A stretch of 6,215 bases of DNA. Origin: DASZHC01 sp035938215 (GTDB lineage: Bacteria; Verrucomicrobiota; Verrucomicrobiia; Chthoniobacterales; JAFAMB01). Under the pieces are notes generated by a model. It was not told where the DNA came from and did no database searches. It saw only the letters and a program-made list of their open reading frames with translations. The position numbers and the translations under genes are program-made. Each line of letters begins with the position of its first letter. Position 1 is the stretch's first letter. Location of the stretch: the NCBI GenBank assembly GCA_035938215.1, contig DASZHC010000197.1:1-6215 (forward strand), written 5' to 3'. Positions 1 through 6,034 of this stretch are shown here, piece by piece.

Positions 1-1228
1 GCTCCCGTTCCCACGCGCGACCGGCAGGCAAATCCGAAATTGGAACTCGGAGCAGATGAGCGAGTTCTTCATCCAGTTCGGAACCTTCCCGCATGGACGA
101 AGTAAAATAGATTCCTCGCAGAAAGAGGGGGCGCCTTGACCATTCTCCCGCGATAAAAATGGTTTCAAGATAGCGCCGTAGTCGCGGTGCCAAGCCCATC
201 AGGCTTTGAGGGAACTCGAACAGCCGGTCCACCTCGTCGATGCGCCTTCCACCTGCTTCGACAGGTACCGGATCCGCCAGCAATCCGAGGCGCCTTCGAT
301 TCAACCGTTTTGTGACGGTACGTAAATGTTCCTCGAGCAGTTCAGATCTGAATGGGGCATCCAACGGGGCCGGGTTAGACCATCCGAGCATTTGCTGTTG
401 AGCACGCGTATCGTTGAGGTCGTCGAAAAATTCGCGGAACCCATTCATGAGATCGCATTTGGTGAGCAGTACGAAAACGGGGAAACGGACATCCAGTTCG
501 CGTTGAATCACCTCGAGTTGGCGCGCGATTTTGCCGGCCTTTCGTTCCATTTCCTCCGGGGTGTCACGGATCAGGCTCTCAACAGGGATCGTGAGGAGGA
601 GTCCGTTCACCGGACAATTGGGCCGATTCTTTTTGAGCAGGCCCAGGAACTCTCTCCACTCGCTCGTTGTCCCCGCCTCAACCTCCTCGAAAATCAAACG
701 GCCGGCGGTGTCCAGGATGACCGCGTAATTCGTGAACCACCAATTCATGTTGATGGTTCCACCGACGCCTTGAAATTCGTCCTGCAATCCGGGAGGAAAC
801 CCGGCCTGAGATCGGCGGATAGCCTCGGTCTTTCCAGAACCCGGCTCGCCGGCAATTACGTACCAGGGCAAGCCGTAAAAATCTTTGCCGGCGGCCTCGA
901 ATTTTTCGATGCCTTTTGCGAAATTACGTCGGAGATCCTCTAACCGTCCGCGCGCTGCCGCGTCGGTAACGCCGCGATTCGCGGCGCTCGTTGCGATTTC
1001 TCCCCGAAGCTCGGCAGCTTTTCGACTGCGCACCCAGAATACGAGCAGGAGGTAAAGGCCAAGGATGAGTGCCAGGATCAAAATCCCGATCGCAACGATC
1101 AATGCAACACCGGGACCGAAAAAGGCTGCGACTCCGATGATCGTGGTCGCGAGCAAGACGAGGATAACCACCTTAACCCAGGTGGCCAGATTCGCGAACG
1201 CCTTGAAAAGATAAGCTAGCTCCTTCAA
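1..1228 (-). CDS. tssM: TssM/IcmF, T6SS inner-membrane ATPase-fold protein (partial, 3' end outside window)
   Basis: This is the first 409 codons of a TssM/IcmF protein; the frame stays open to the left edge. In known systems TssM spans the inner membrane, binds TssL and TssK on the cytoplasmic side, and reaches through the periplasm to the outer-membrane lipoprotein TssJ. Visible here are two hydrophobic segments (about residues 18-38 and 40-66), then a cytoplasmic P-loop domain with Walker A GEPGSGKT (127-134), a Walker B-like ILDTAG (171-176) and a TKCD guanine-recognition-like motif (256-259). RGIYFTSS (371-378) is a family hallmark. The third membrane helix and periplasmic region lie outside the window. 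The start is inferred: the frame is closed by a TAA upstream, and TTG at 1228 is the first usual initiation codon after it, 22 bp past the tssL stop. No good ribosome binding site precedes it, so translational coupling to tssL is plausible. Identity is secure; the exact start is not. Confidence 0.95.
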   Translation of the reverse strand, partial: MKELAYLFKAFANLATWVKVVILVLLATTIIGVAAFFGPGVALIVAIGILILALILGLYLLLVFWVRSRKAAELRGEIATSAANRGVTDAAARGRLEDLRRNFAKGIEKFEAAGKDFYGLPWYVIAGEPGSGKTEAIRRSQAGFPPGLQDEFQGVGGTINMNWWFTNYAVILDTAGRLIFEEVEAGTTSEWREFLGLLKKNRPNCPVNGLLLTIPVESLIRDTPEEMERKAGKIARQLEVIQRELDVRFPVFVLLTKCDLMNGFREFFDDLNDTRAQQQMLGWSNPAPLDAPFRSELLEEHLRTVTKRLNRRRLGLLADPVPVEAGGRRIDEVDRLFEFPQSLMGLAPRLRRYLETIFIAGEWSRRPLFLRGIYFTSSMREGSELDEELAHLLRVPISDLPAGRAWERE

Positions 1229-1250
1229 GCGACGGCTTTCGGTAACAGGT

Positions 1251-1943
1251 TCACTTCGTTATCTCCTGCCCGATGATGGCCGATAGGGAATCAGTCAACG
1301 AGAGCGATGCAGCCCGGAACAGATAGATTTCTACGACCATGACCAGTAAACAGAGCCCGGCAAAAACGATTGCGATCCCGCCCAGTCGCGATGCAGGAGC
1401 CTGAACGAGATCCCGCGTGTCGACATTCTGATAAGCTTCCGGGCAGATCCGCGCGGATTTATCAGTTTCCATTCCCGACCGGATGCGCTGGCTGATATCC
1501 AGCATTTTGCCGCGCAGATATTCCGGCTGCCCCGCGTACCAGCCCATAAAGCCCAGCCCAAGGCAAGTATAGAACACCGGCAATCTCTGGGTCGCCTCGT
1601 CGCCTGGATCCTTCAATGTCTCATCGAGGAGATCAAAAAACTTCTCGTCTCCGGCGAGCTCTTTTCTTTCGTAAGCAATGCGGCTGCGGTTCCAGACAGG
1701 TGCCACCGCCAGAGCGCTTTCCGAAATCATGGAATCGACGAAAAAAATCAATGGAAGCTCCAGTTTTTGCCATTGAAGTCGCAGCTCGGGATCCTCTTCG
1801 GAAACTCTACGTGCCTGCGAAAAGAGCTCTTCGATTTCCATGCGGAGCGACTCGTAATCAAGAGAGCCGCCGCCCTTTCTTCCCAGCCTGTTGAGCAAAC
1901 AGATCTTCCTGAAGATCGGCTCGCAAAGTTCGAGAGTAGTCAT
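1251..1943 (-). CDS. tssL: TssL (DotU/IcmH family), T6SS inner-membrane protein
   Basis: This 230-residue protein is a DotU-type TssL, which in characterised systems is tail-anchored in the inner membrane and, with TssM, forms the membrane-complex base that receives the baseplate through TssK. The N-terminal 185 residues are the helical cytoplasmic domain: LPLIFFVDSMI (63-73) matches the family's central helix carrying a conserved Asp (here D70), FFDLLD (102-107) follows, and FYTCLGLGFMGWY (124-136) is the family's aromatic/Gly-rich signature. A single hydrophobic helix (about 188-209) is the membrane anchor, leaving a short periplasmic tail of about 20 residues. There is no OmpA-like peptidoglycan-binding extension, so this is the short form. 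The ATG lies 2 bp after the tssK stop and is preceded by GAGG at a 7-nt spacing inside the end of tssK, indicating tight operon coupling. The acidic residue that usually follows the conserved Asp in the family helix is Ser here. Confidence 0.93.
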   Translation of the reverse strand: MTTLELCEPIFRKICLLNRLGRKGGGSLDYESLRMEIEELFSQARRVSEEDPELRLQWQKLELPLIFFVDSMISESALAVAPVWNRSRIAYERKELAGDEKFFDLLDETLKDPGDEATQRLPVFYTCLGLGFMGWYAGQPEYLRGKMLDISQRIRSGMETDKSARICPEAYQNVDTRDLVQAPASRLGGIAIVFAGLCLLVMVVEIYLFRAASLSLTDSLSAIIGQEITK

Positions 1944-1945
1944 CG

Positions 1946-3307
1946 CTATGCCTCAGATTTTGGGAGAGTCATGTAGAGCGTTAGATCATAGTCGGCCGAT
2001 TCGTTTCCCGTCCACCTCACAACAGCGGCTTTCTCGCTCTGAATCTGCTGCCAGCTTCGGGCGCTTTCGCCACGAAGAAGCCGGAAATAATATAAATTCG
2101 ACTGCGCCGGAAGTTCCAGAGGAGGGAAACGTTCTTCCTTCAAAACGACGCCGCGGATCGCTCGCCCCGCCATGCTTTCAGGCATGAACTTGAATCGATC
2201 CGCATCCTCCACAAGCTGTGCAAGGGATCGAGGATCCTCTTTCGTCCTGATCCCAAGAAAATAATCGATTGGTCGAATAAAATGCTCGTCCGTGAACGCA
2301 ACTTTTCGCACCCCGTTGACATCGATGAAATTTACTTTCAGGAAACTCGGCGCGACGCTGCCGCGCAACAGCTCCCGAATCTTTGCGGCCAGCTCGTTGA
2401 AGCAAGGAAAAGGATCGTCATGCTGATACGCAGCGCACTCGAACATGTCCCGGTCAGGATGGAGTGCGGCAAGTTCGCCGAGGAGTTCCCTCATCTGGAG
2501 ATAAAGCTCGAACGGGGCCACACTCGGAGCCTGGATCAGCGCTTCAAGCGGCGCAGCGAACCGATTCAGGGTTCTCAGCCGCATGATCTGTTCAAACTGA
2601 AGCCCCCGCATTGTGTCGATGCTGAATCCTCCCCGAGTCACCTGCAGAACAAGCTCCTGACGGCTCGCCAGCACTTGGCTGCTCAGGTCGCGGACGAGTT
2701 CCCGAAGAGCGGGCGATCCATTCAAGACCAGGCAGGGGCCGACAAATTCCGGATCGCGGCGCGGAAGACCCACGTCCTGGCCGGCTGCTCTGGTGACTCT
2801 CAGCAAAGGAATGGTTTCCAGATCAGATTTGTCTTCGTGATCCAAAAGCAGTCGCGCATTCACTCTGCGCTCGAGTACCGTTTTCATATTTTCTCCGGTG
2901 TTTTCATCCGCAATCTCTGTTTCGATAACCCGATAGAGTATCTTAGCCCGAGAGTCGACGGTCTGACCGGGATTCACACAATTAGCCCGATTCGGGAACC
3001 AGAGCGGCACCCCAAGGAAAACGGTAAACCGTCCCCGGGATTCAAATGCCTGTTTGATATCCACTACCGGAAGTTCCGCATCCTGCGGAAATCGGACCTC
3101 CTGTCCGCTGGGCATAATGGCGTGAAGGCGGTCAAACCTTAGCCGCATGTTCTCCAAGTCATCATTGGACAGACGCGCCTCGATGAGTCCGTACGGATAC
3201 GGCCAGTTGAGACGGCGTTCAGCGGATGCGCTTTCATTAAGGTTCCGCTGGATGCGCTGCAAGTGGTGCGGGAGCAAAAATAATCCTTCGTGCCAATGTA
3301 CCTGCAT
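1946..3307 (-). CDS. tssK: TssK, T6SS baseplate component
   Basis: The 453-residue product has the usual length of TssK, the trimeric cytoplasmic adaptor that connects the TssE/F/G wedge of the baseplate to the TssL-TssM membrane complex. The extreme N-terminus WHEGLFLLPHHLQ (residues 5-17) is the family signature (W-x-E-G-L-F-L-x-P-x-H-x-Q) and supports the ATG at 3307. RLHAIMPSGQEVRFP follows at about 60-74 in the shell domain that contacts the wedge. YYFRL (406-410) sits in the C-terminal head that binds the membrane complex, and the protein ends with a beta-rich LTLYMTLP segment. An in-frame TAA closes the frame about 60 nt upstream. The ribosome binding site at this ATG is weak (GGTAG, 8 nt away), while a perfect AGGAGG lies 41 nt upstream. 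The neighbours tssL and tssM downstream give the classical K-L-M order. No frameshift or truncation is seen. Confidence 0.96.
   Translation of the reverse strand: MQVHWHEGLFLLPHHLQRIQRNLNESASAERRLNWPYPYGLIEARLSNDDLENMRLRFDRLHAIMPSGQEVRFPQDAELPVVDIKQAFESRGRFTVFLGVPLWFPNRANCVNPGQTVDSRAKILYRVIETEIADENTGENMKTVLERRVNARLLLDHEDKSDLETIPLLRVTRAAGQDVGLPRRDPEFVGPCLVLNGSPALRELVRDLSSQVLASRQELVLQVTRGGFSIDTMRGLQFEQIMRLRTLNRFAAPLEALIQAPSVAPFELYLQMRELLGELAALHPDRDMFECAAYQHDDPFPCFNELAAKIRELLRGSVAPSFLKVNFIDVNGVRKVAFTDEHFIRPIDYFLGIRTKEDPRSLAQLVEDADRFKFMPESMAGRAIRGVVLKEERFPPLELPAQSNLYYFRLLRGESARSWQQIQSEKAAVVRWTGNESADYDLTLYMTLPKSEA
1951..1954 (-). promoter_or_regulatory. Ribosome binding site of tssL inside tssK
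   Basis: GAGG on the minus strand ends 7 nt before the tssL ATG and lies within the last codons of tssK. It is the clearest well-spaced Shine-Dalgarno match among the T6SS genes here and fixes the tssL start. Confidence 0.6.
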
Positions 3308-3313
3308 AAAATT

Positions 3314-3350
3314 TTCTACCGTTGCTTCTACCGCCAGCCCGGCTTCTACC
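3314..3350 (-). repeat. Short direct repeats in the tssK leader
   Basis: Read on the minus strand, GGTAGAAGC occurs at 3350-3342 and again at 3332-3324 (18-nt period), followed by a shortened GGTAGAA copy at 3320-3314 that runs into the tssK start. They occupy the untranslated leader between the upstream gene and tssK. Their function is unknown; they could be a protein or RNA binding site, or slippage-generated repeats. The identity of the copies is directly visible. Confidence 0.6.
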
Positions 3351-3354
3351 TCCT
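3349..3354 (-). promoter_or_regulatory. Displaced perfect Shine-Dalgarno-like AGGAGG
   Basis: A consensus AGGAGG lies 41 nt before the tssK ATG, too far to serve it directly. The only initiation-like codon near it in the tssK frame is a CTG at 3337 (11 nt downstream), which would add 10 residues before the family-signature start. It may be chance, a standby ribosome site, or the true initiation site. Confidence 0.3.
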
Positions 3355-3397
3355 TTCCGGCTACCCATTTTTATCGCAACAAAATATATGCTATTTC

Positions 3398-3410
3398 GGG
3401 GACAGGGCAC
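3398..3410. repeat. GC-rich GGGGACAGGGCAC motif at a gene end
   Basis: This 13-base motif ends on the first base of the complement of the upstream gene's stop codon. It resembles the half-sites of REP-type palindromes that I recall from RAYT-associated repeats in several phyla, but only a half-site is present and no partner arm is visible. Assignment as a repeat family member is recollection and weak. Confidence 0.2.
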
Positions 3411-4366
3411 TAGCGGCTTCGGAGCTCCGGCCTGGAAATCAATTCCTCTGTATAGGAGACAATTGCATCGATAATTTGTGTTTCGATCGCCTGGCCGCTC
3501 AGCTCGCCCGCCAGTTCGACATAGCGACGCCAGCACTTTTGCTCGGCGCTTCCTATGAAACCGGAACTCTTCGATTCGACGGAAGCCCGAATCTTCTCGG
3601 GCGCAAACTTCTCCAGGTGATGTCGAGCATAAGTCTCGCCAACGGCACCGATTGCCGACAGAATGCCTCCAGTCAGTTGGCGTGTTTTGTCGAGCATCTG
3701 GCTTACCTGAAGGGTTGCGACCTCGCGGTCTCCGGCAAGATATCTGCCTACGATTCGTCTTAGATTGTCGCTGCTCGCGTCGCGTCTCACGATGGACTTC
3801 GGAGCGATGTTCTTCCAAAGATTCCAGATCAAGTGATCGAGTGAGACGACCAGTTCAAGAAGGGCCGTTAACAGCTTTATCATCCGCTCTTCGTCCAAGG
3901 CATCTTTTGGGCTGATGCCGAGTTTGCCCAACAATTCCGCCGGAAGTTCGAATCCCGTGGTTGGCACTACGAAGAGGCCGAGTGCCTGCAGTTTCTGAGC
4001 AAGCACCGCTTTTCCCTCGCTGGAAAGTTCGCCAAGACGCGCAACCAGTTCGTCGGCGATCTCTTGCGCACTCTTCTGGACCTGTTCGACCGTGGGCGGT
4101 TTAAAGTATGGCGCATCGATTCGTTCGGGCCCTGGGAATCGCTCCATCAAGGCGCTGAGATACTCGGAGCGGCGGCTCGCTGAAACCTCCTTAAGGGAGC
4201 GTTCGATTTCTTCGACCAGATAATCGTGACGCGTGGCCGGCGGATCATCAGCAAAACTGGTTTGCAACATCCAAAGCCGGGTAGCGACCTTTTCGGCCCA
4301 CGCCCGAGCTTCTGGCACAGGTTGCACGACCACGAATTGCTCGGATTTCTGAGATGTGCCAGGCAT
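3410..4366 (-). CDS. T6SS-associated protein with TagH/FHA-type C-terminal domain but no FHA domain
   Basis: The 318-residue product is the first gene of the T6SS operon. Its C-terminal region, about residues 224-311 counted from the ATG at 4366, resembles the C-terminal domain of T6SS FHA proteins (TagH/ImpI/VasC): a helix ending HHLEKFAPEKI (249-259), matching the family's RFDPxxLE-like segment, then EQKCWRRY (275-282), matching KAxxWxxY, then a helix ending in YTEEL (305-309). The first 200 residues look mainly helical and charged. No FHA signature (GR...S..H), signal peptide, lipobox or membrane helix is visible, so it should be cytoplasmic and is not TssJ. FHA proteins couple phosphorylation to T6SS assembly; whether this one keeps a structural part of that role is inference. 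A TTG at 4417 would add 17 residues; I chose the ATG because the extension looks unlike protein and overlaps the hairpin. Neither start has a good ribosome binding site. tssK follows after 102 bp. The T6SS association is likely, the domain match moderate. Confidence 0.7.
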   Translation of the reverse strand: MPGTSQKSEQFVVVQPVPEARAWAEKVATRLWMLQTSFADDPPATRHDYLVEEIERSLKEVSASRRSEYLSALMERFPGPERIDAPYFKPPTVEQVQKSAQEIADELVARLGELSSEGKAVLAQKLQALGLFVVPTTGFELPAELLGKLGISPKDALDEERMIKLLTALLELVVSLDHLIWNLWKNIAPKSIVRRDASSDNLRRIVGRYLAGDREVATLQVSQMLDKTRQLTGGILSAIGAVGETYARHHLEKFAPEKIRASVESKSSGFIGSAEQKCWRRYVELAGELSGQAIETQIIDAIVSYTEELISRPELRSR

Positions 4367-4382
4367 GCGGCTATGATAAACA

Positions 4383-4412
4383 ATAGTATGTTGCGTGCGC
4401 TTCGCAGCGCAA
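4383..4412 (-). promoter_or_regulatory. Possible promoter of the T6SS operon
   Basis: On the minus strand a TTGCGC (-35-like, 4412-4407) is separated by 18 nt from TACTAT (-10-like, 4388-4383), 16 nt before the ATG at 4366. Each hexamer is only a partial sigma-70 match, and the spacer is almost entirely the hairpin listed separately. If real, the leader would be about 10 nt and lack a Shine-Dalgarno site. I saw no convincing sigma-54 site upstream. Confidence 0.25.
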
Positions 4413-4413
4413 C
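4390..4413. promoter_or_regulatory. Near-perfect inverted repeat upstream of the T6SS operon
   Basis: GTTGCG-TGCG (4390-4399) pairs with CGCA-GCGCAAC (4403-4413) around a 3-nt loop, with one bulged base. It overlaps the putative promoter spacer and has no T-run on either side that would make it a strong terminator. It could be an operator half-site pair or an RNA hairpin. Confidence 0.4.
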
Positions 4414-4590
4414 CCAAATCGCGGTTGTCCGTTGGCTACTAGTCTAGCCAGCGTTCACAAGAACCTGCGGCTTTTATGACTTGTGCAAGGAACTTGAAAC
4501 CGGTCCAGCGGTGCATAACCGTGGCAGGGCCGCATCTCCGAGCCGCCAGCCGAGAATAGCGATTTTCGTCGATGTTCGCCTATTTATTGG

Positions 4591-4675
4591 AGGGACGGTC
4601 TCCGTGCCGTCCCATTTTTTCTCTATCTTACCCGAATTGAAAAATAATTAGTCGGACGGCACGGAGGCCGTCCCT
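4591..4675. repeat. REPIN-like inverted repeat of two hairpins
   Basis: Two 22-bp arms (4591-4612 and 4654-4675) are reverse complements with a single mismatch (T at 4599 against the expected C). They are separated by a 41-bp AT-rich centre. Each arm is also a hairpin on its own: GGGACGG/CCGTCCC with an 8-nt loop on the left, GGACGGC/GCCGTCC with a 6-nt loop on the right. Two REP-like hairpins in inverted orientation match the layout of a REPIN, a non-autonomous element normally mobilised by a RAYT transposase encoded elsewhere. The arms resemble repeats I recall from Verrucomicrobiota genomes, but no copy number can be judged here. The left hairpin is followed by a run of six T (4615-4620) on the plus strand, so it could also terminate a plus-strand transcript. 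Confidence 0.75.
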
Positions 4676-4690
4676 ATCGGGAAATGAACC

Positions 4691-4702
4691 GCGGTCCCTC
4701 GC
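4691..4702. repeat. 12-bp repeat, copy 1 (inverted with respect to copy 2)
   Basis: GCGGTCCCTCGC here is the exact reverse complement of positions 5930-5941, so the aldo/keto reductase gene is bracketed by inverted copies. This copy lacks the second half of the hairpin seen around copy 2. It probably belongs to a second REP-like family; with only two copies visible this is an inference. Confidence 0.4.
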
Positions 4703-4860
4703 AACCGCCGGCAGCCGACATCAACACCCTTTCACGCCGCCGACGGAGTGGACGCCGGGGAATCGGCCAACAATAGCGTCCATTACATGAAGGTTTAACC
4801 AGGCAGGCTCATTTGTTGATTCCGGTGGTGTAACGGAGGCAAATACGTGCAAGCGTAAAA

Positions 4861-5868
4861 GTGAATATGAAATACCGCAGACTTGGCAAAGCCGGGGTAA
4901 AGGTTAGCGAACTTTCTTTTGGATCCTGGGTCACTTTTGGCGACCAGATCCCTGACGATGTGGCTGAGGCTCTCATGATCAAAGCGTACGACGCCGGCAT
5001 CAATTTCTTCGACAACGCTGAAGCGTATGCTTCCGGGCGCTCCGAATTGGTGATGGGTAAAATTCTCGGCAAAGTCGGTTGGCCCCGCGACACATGGCTG
5101 GTATCCAGCAAAGTTTTCTTCGGCTCTGCGAGCCAACCTCAGAAGCCGAACCAGTATGGTCTGAGCCGGAAGCACGTTTTTGAGGCATGTCATGCGGCAT
5201 TGAAGCGATTGCGGGTAGAGTATTTGGACTTTTATTTTTGTCATCGGCCCGATCCCGAGACCCCGATCGAAGAAACCGTGCGCGCGATGTCCGATCTGAT
5301 TGCGCAGGGAAAAGTGCTTTACTGGGGAACGAGCGTCTGGAGCAGCCAGGAGATTATGGAAGCGTACGGTGTGGCGCGCCATTACGGTCTCGTACCGCCA
5401 ACGATGGAGCAGCCGTATTATAATCTGCTCGAGCGTCACAAAGTCGAAGTTGAATACGCGCTTCTGTACGATAGGATCGGACTTGGTACAACGATCTTCT
5501 CGCCGCTTGCGAATGGCTTGCTGACCGGGAAATACAATGACGGCCTGCCTTCCGATGCACGTTTGGGACTGGAGCGTTACGGTTGGCTGCGGGATTGGGT
5601 CATCAAACCCGAGCGCCTCGAAAAAGTTCGCAGCTTCGGTAGGCTGGCAAAGGAACTCGGCTTTTCGCAATCCGTCCTTGCGCTGGCGTGGTGCCTTTCC
5701 AACCCAAATGTAAGTACCATGATACTCGGCGCATCTCGCGTCTCTCAACTGGAGGAGAATCTCGCCGCTTCAGACGCCGCAGAAAAGCTTACTCCGGAGA
5801 TACTGAAAAGGATTGATGAGATCATGGGCACCAAGCCACAAGAAGGGGACAATGGCGAGAATGACTAG
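4861..5868 (+). CDS. Aldo/keto reductase, Kv-beta-like (AKR6-type) group
   Basis: The 335-residue product is an NADP(H)-dependent aldo/keto reductase with the (beta/alpha)8 barrel, expected in the cytoplasm and reducing carbonyl compounds; the substrate cannot be read from the sequence. The N-terminal strand YRRLGKAGVKVSELSFG (5-21) is typical. The catalytic tetrad is complete: D51 and Y56 in FFDNAEAY, K84 in SSKVF, H128 in CHRPD. The proton-relay position is His, as in most enzymes of the superfamily, where mammalian Kv-beta has Asn. SPLANGLLTGKY (214-225) and ILGASRVSQLEEN (288-300) are the cofactor-side motifs shared with Kv-beta-like and YghZ-like reductases. Length is normal for the group. 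The start is GTG at 4861 or ATG at 4867, two codons on; GGAGG at 4835-4839 is 21 nt from the GTG, too far to decide. It is divergent from the T6SS operon and convergent with the acyl carrier protein gene, so it is probably a single-gene unit. Confidence 0.95.
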   Translation: MNMKYRRLGKAGVKVSELSFGSWVTFGDQIPDDVAEALMIKAYDAGINFFDNAEAYASGRSELVMGKILGKVGWPRDTWLVSSKVFFGSASQPQKPNQYGLSRKHVFEACHAALKRLRVEYLDFYFCHRPDPETPIEETVRAMSDLIAQGKVLYWGTSVWSSQEIMEAYGVARHYGLVPPTMEQPYYNLLERHKVEVEYALLYDRIGLGTTIFSPLANGLLTGKYNDGLPSDARLGLERYGWLRDWVIKPERLEKVRSFGRLAKELGFSQSVLALAWCLSNPNVSTMILGASRVSQLEENLAASDAAEKLTPEILKRIDEIMGTKPQEGDNGEND

Positions 5869-5929
5869 CGAGGCTGCGCAGAAGCAGAAGGCAGAAGAAG
5901 ATGGTGTTGGTTTACGGCCGGCCACGACT

Positions 5930-5948
5930 GCGAGGGACCGCAGCCCTC
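5930..5948. repeat. Second REP-like hairpin after the reductase gene (possible terminator)
   Basis: GAGGG (5932-5936) pairs with CCCTC (5944-5948) around a 7-nt loop. It lies between the convergent reductase and acyl carrier protein genes, 63 bp past the reductase stop. No T-run follows on either strand, so it is not a canonical intrinsic terminator but may stop or stabilise transcript ends. Positions 5930-5941 are copy 2 of the 12-bp repeat found inverted at 4691-4702. Confidence 0.45.
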
Positions 5949-6034
5949 CAGGTCGCTACCGATTATCGTTGCCAGGAACCGATGGTCATTGCTGGGCGAT
6001 CCCATCGAGTCATAAGGCATACCGCGTCGATGCA

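Larger units (their letters stand above)
4418..4860. other. Intergenic region between T6SS operon and aldo/keto reductase
   Basis: I see no credible coding sequence on either strand here. The stretch holds a small palindrome GTTC-ACAA-GAAC (4453-4464), the two-hairpin repeat at 4591-4675, and one copy of a 12-bp sequence at 4691-4702 that recurs inverted after the reductase gene. The genes on either side are transcribed away from each other, so both promoters should lie here. No clear -10/-35 pair for the reductase was found. Confidence 0.6.

Noticed and set aside
326..943. Plus-strand open frame of 205 codons
   Set aside because: It lies antisense to the part of tssM encoding the P-loop domain, where the minus-strand frame shows Walker A, Walker B and TKCD motifs. 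The plus-strand translation matches no family I recognise.
2282..3142. Plus-strand open frame of 286 codons
   Set aside because: It is antisense to tssK, which has family motifs at both ends and an intact frame. The long opposite frame is a by-product of codon bias.
3237..3818. Minus-strand open frame of 193 codons across the gap before tssK
   Set aside because: It overlaps the end of the upstream gene and the start of tssK out of frame, and its Arg/Gly-rich translation looks like frame-shifted sequence.
4453..4485. GTTC-ACAA-GAAC palindrome and a CACAAG/CTTGTG inverted pair as an operator
   Set aside because: Arms of 4 and 6 bases are expected by chance in a region this size, and they do not align with a clear promoter.
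4500..4560. Sigma-54 promoter for the T6SS operon
   Set aside because: TGGCGG at this place lacks the correctly spaced TTGC element, so the match is too poor to report.
4591..4620. Simple rho-independent terminator
   Set aside because: The left hairpin and T-run could terminate a plus-strand transcript, but no plus-strand gene lies upstream and the second inverted hairpin is unexplained by that reading. The REPIN-like interpretation fits both arms.
4795..5748. Minus-strand open frame of 317 codons
   Set aside because: It is antisense to the aldo/keto reductase, whose complete catalytic tetrad identifies the coding strand.
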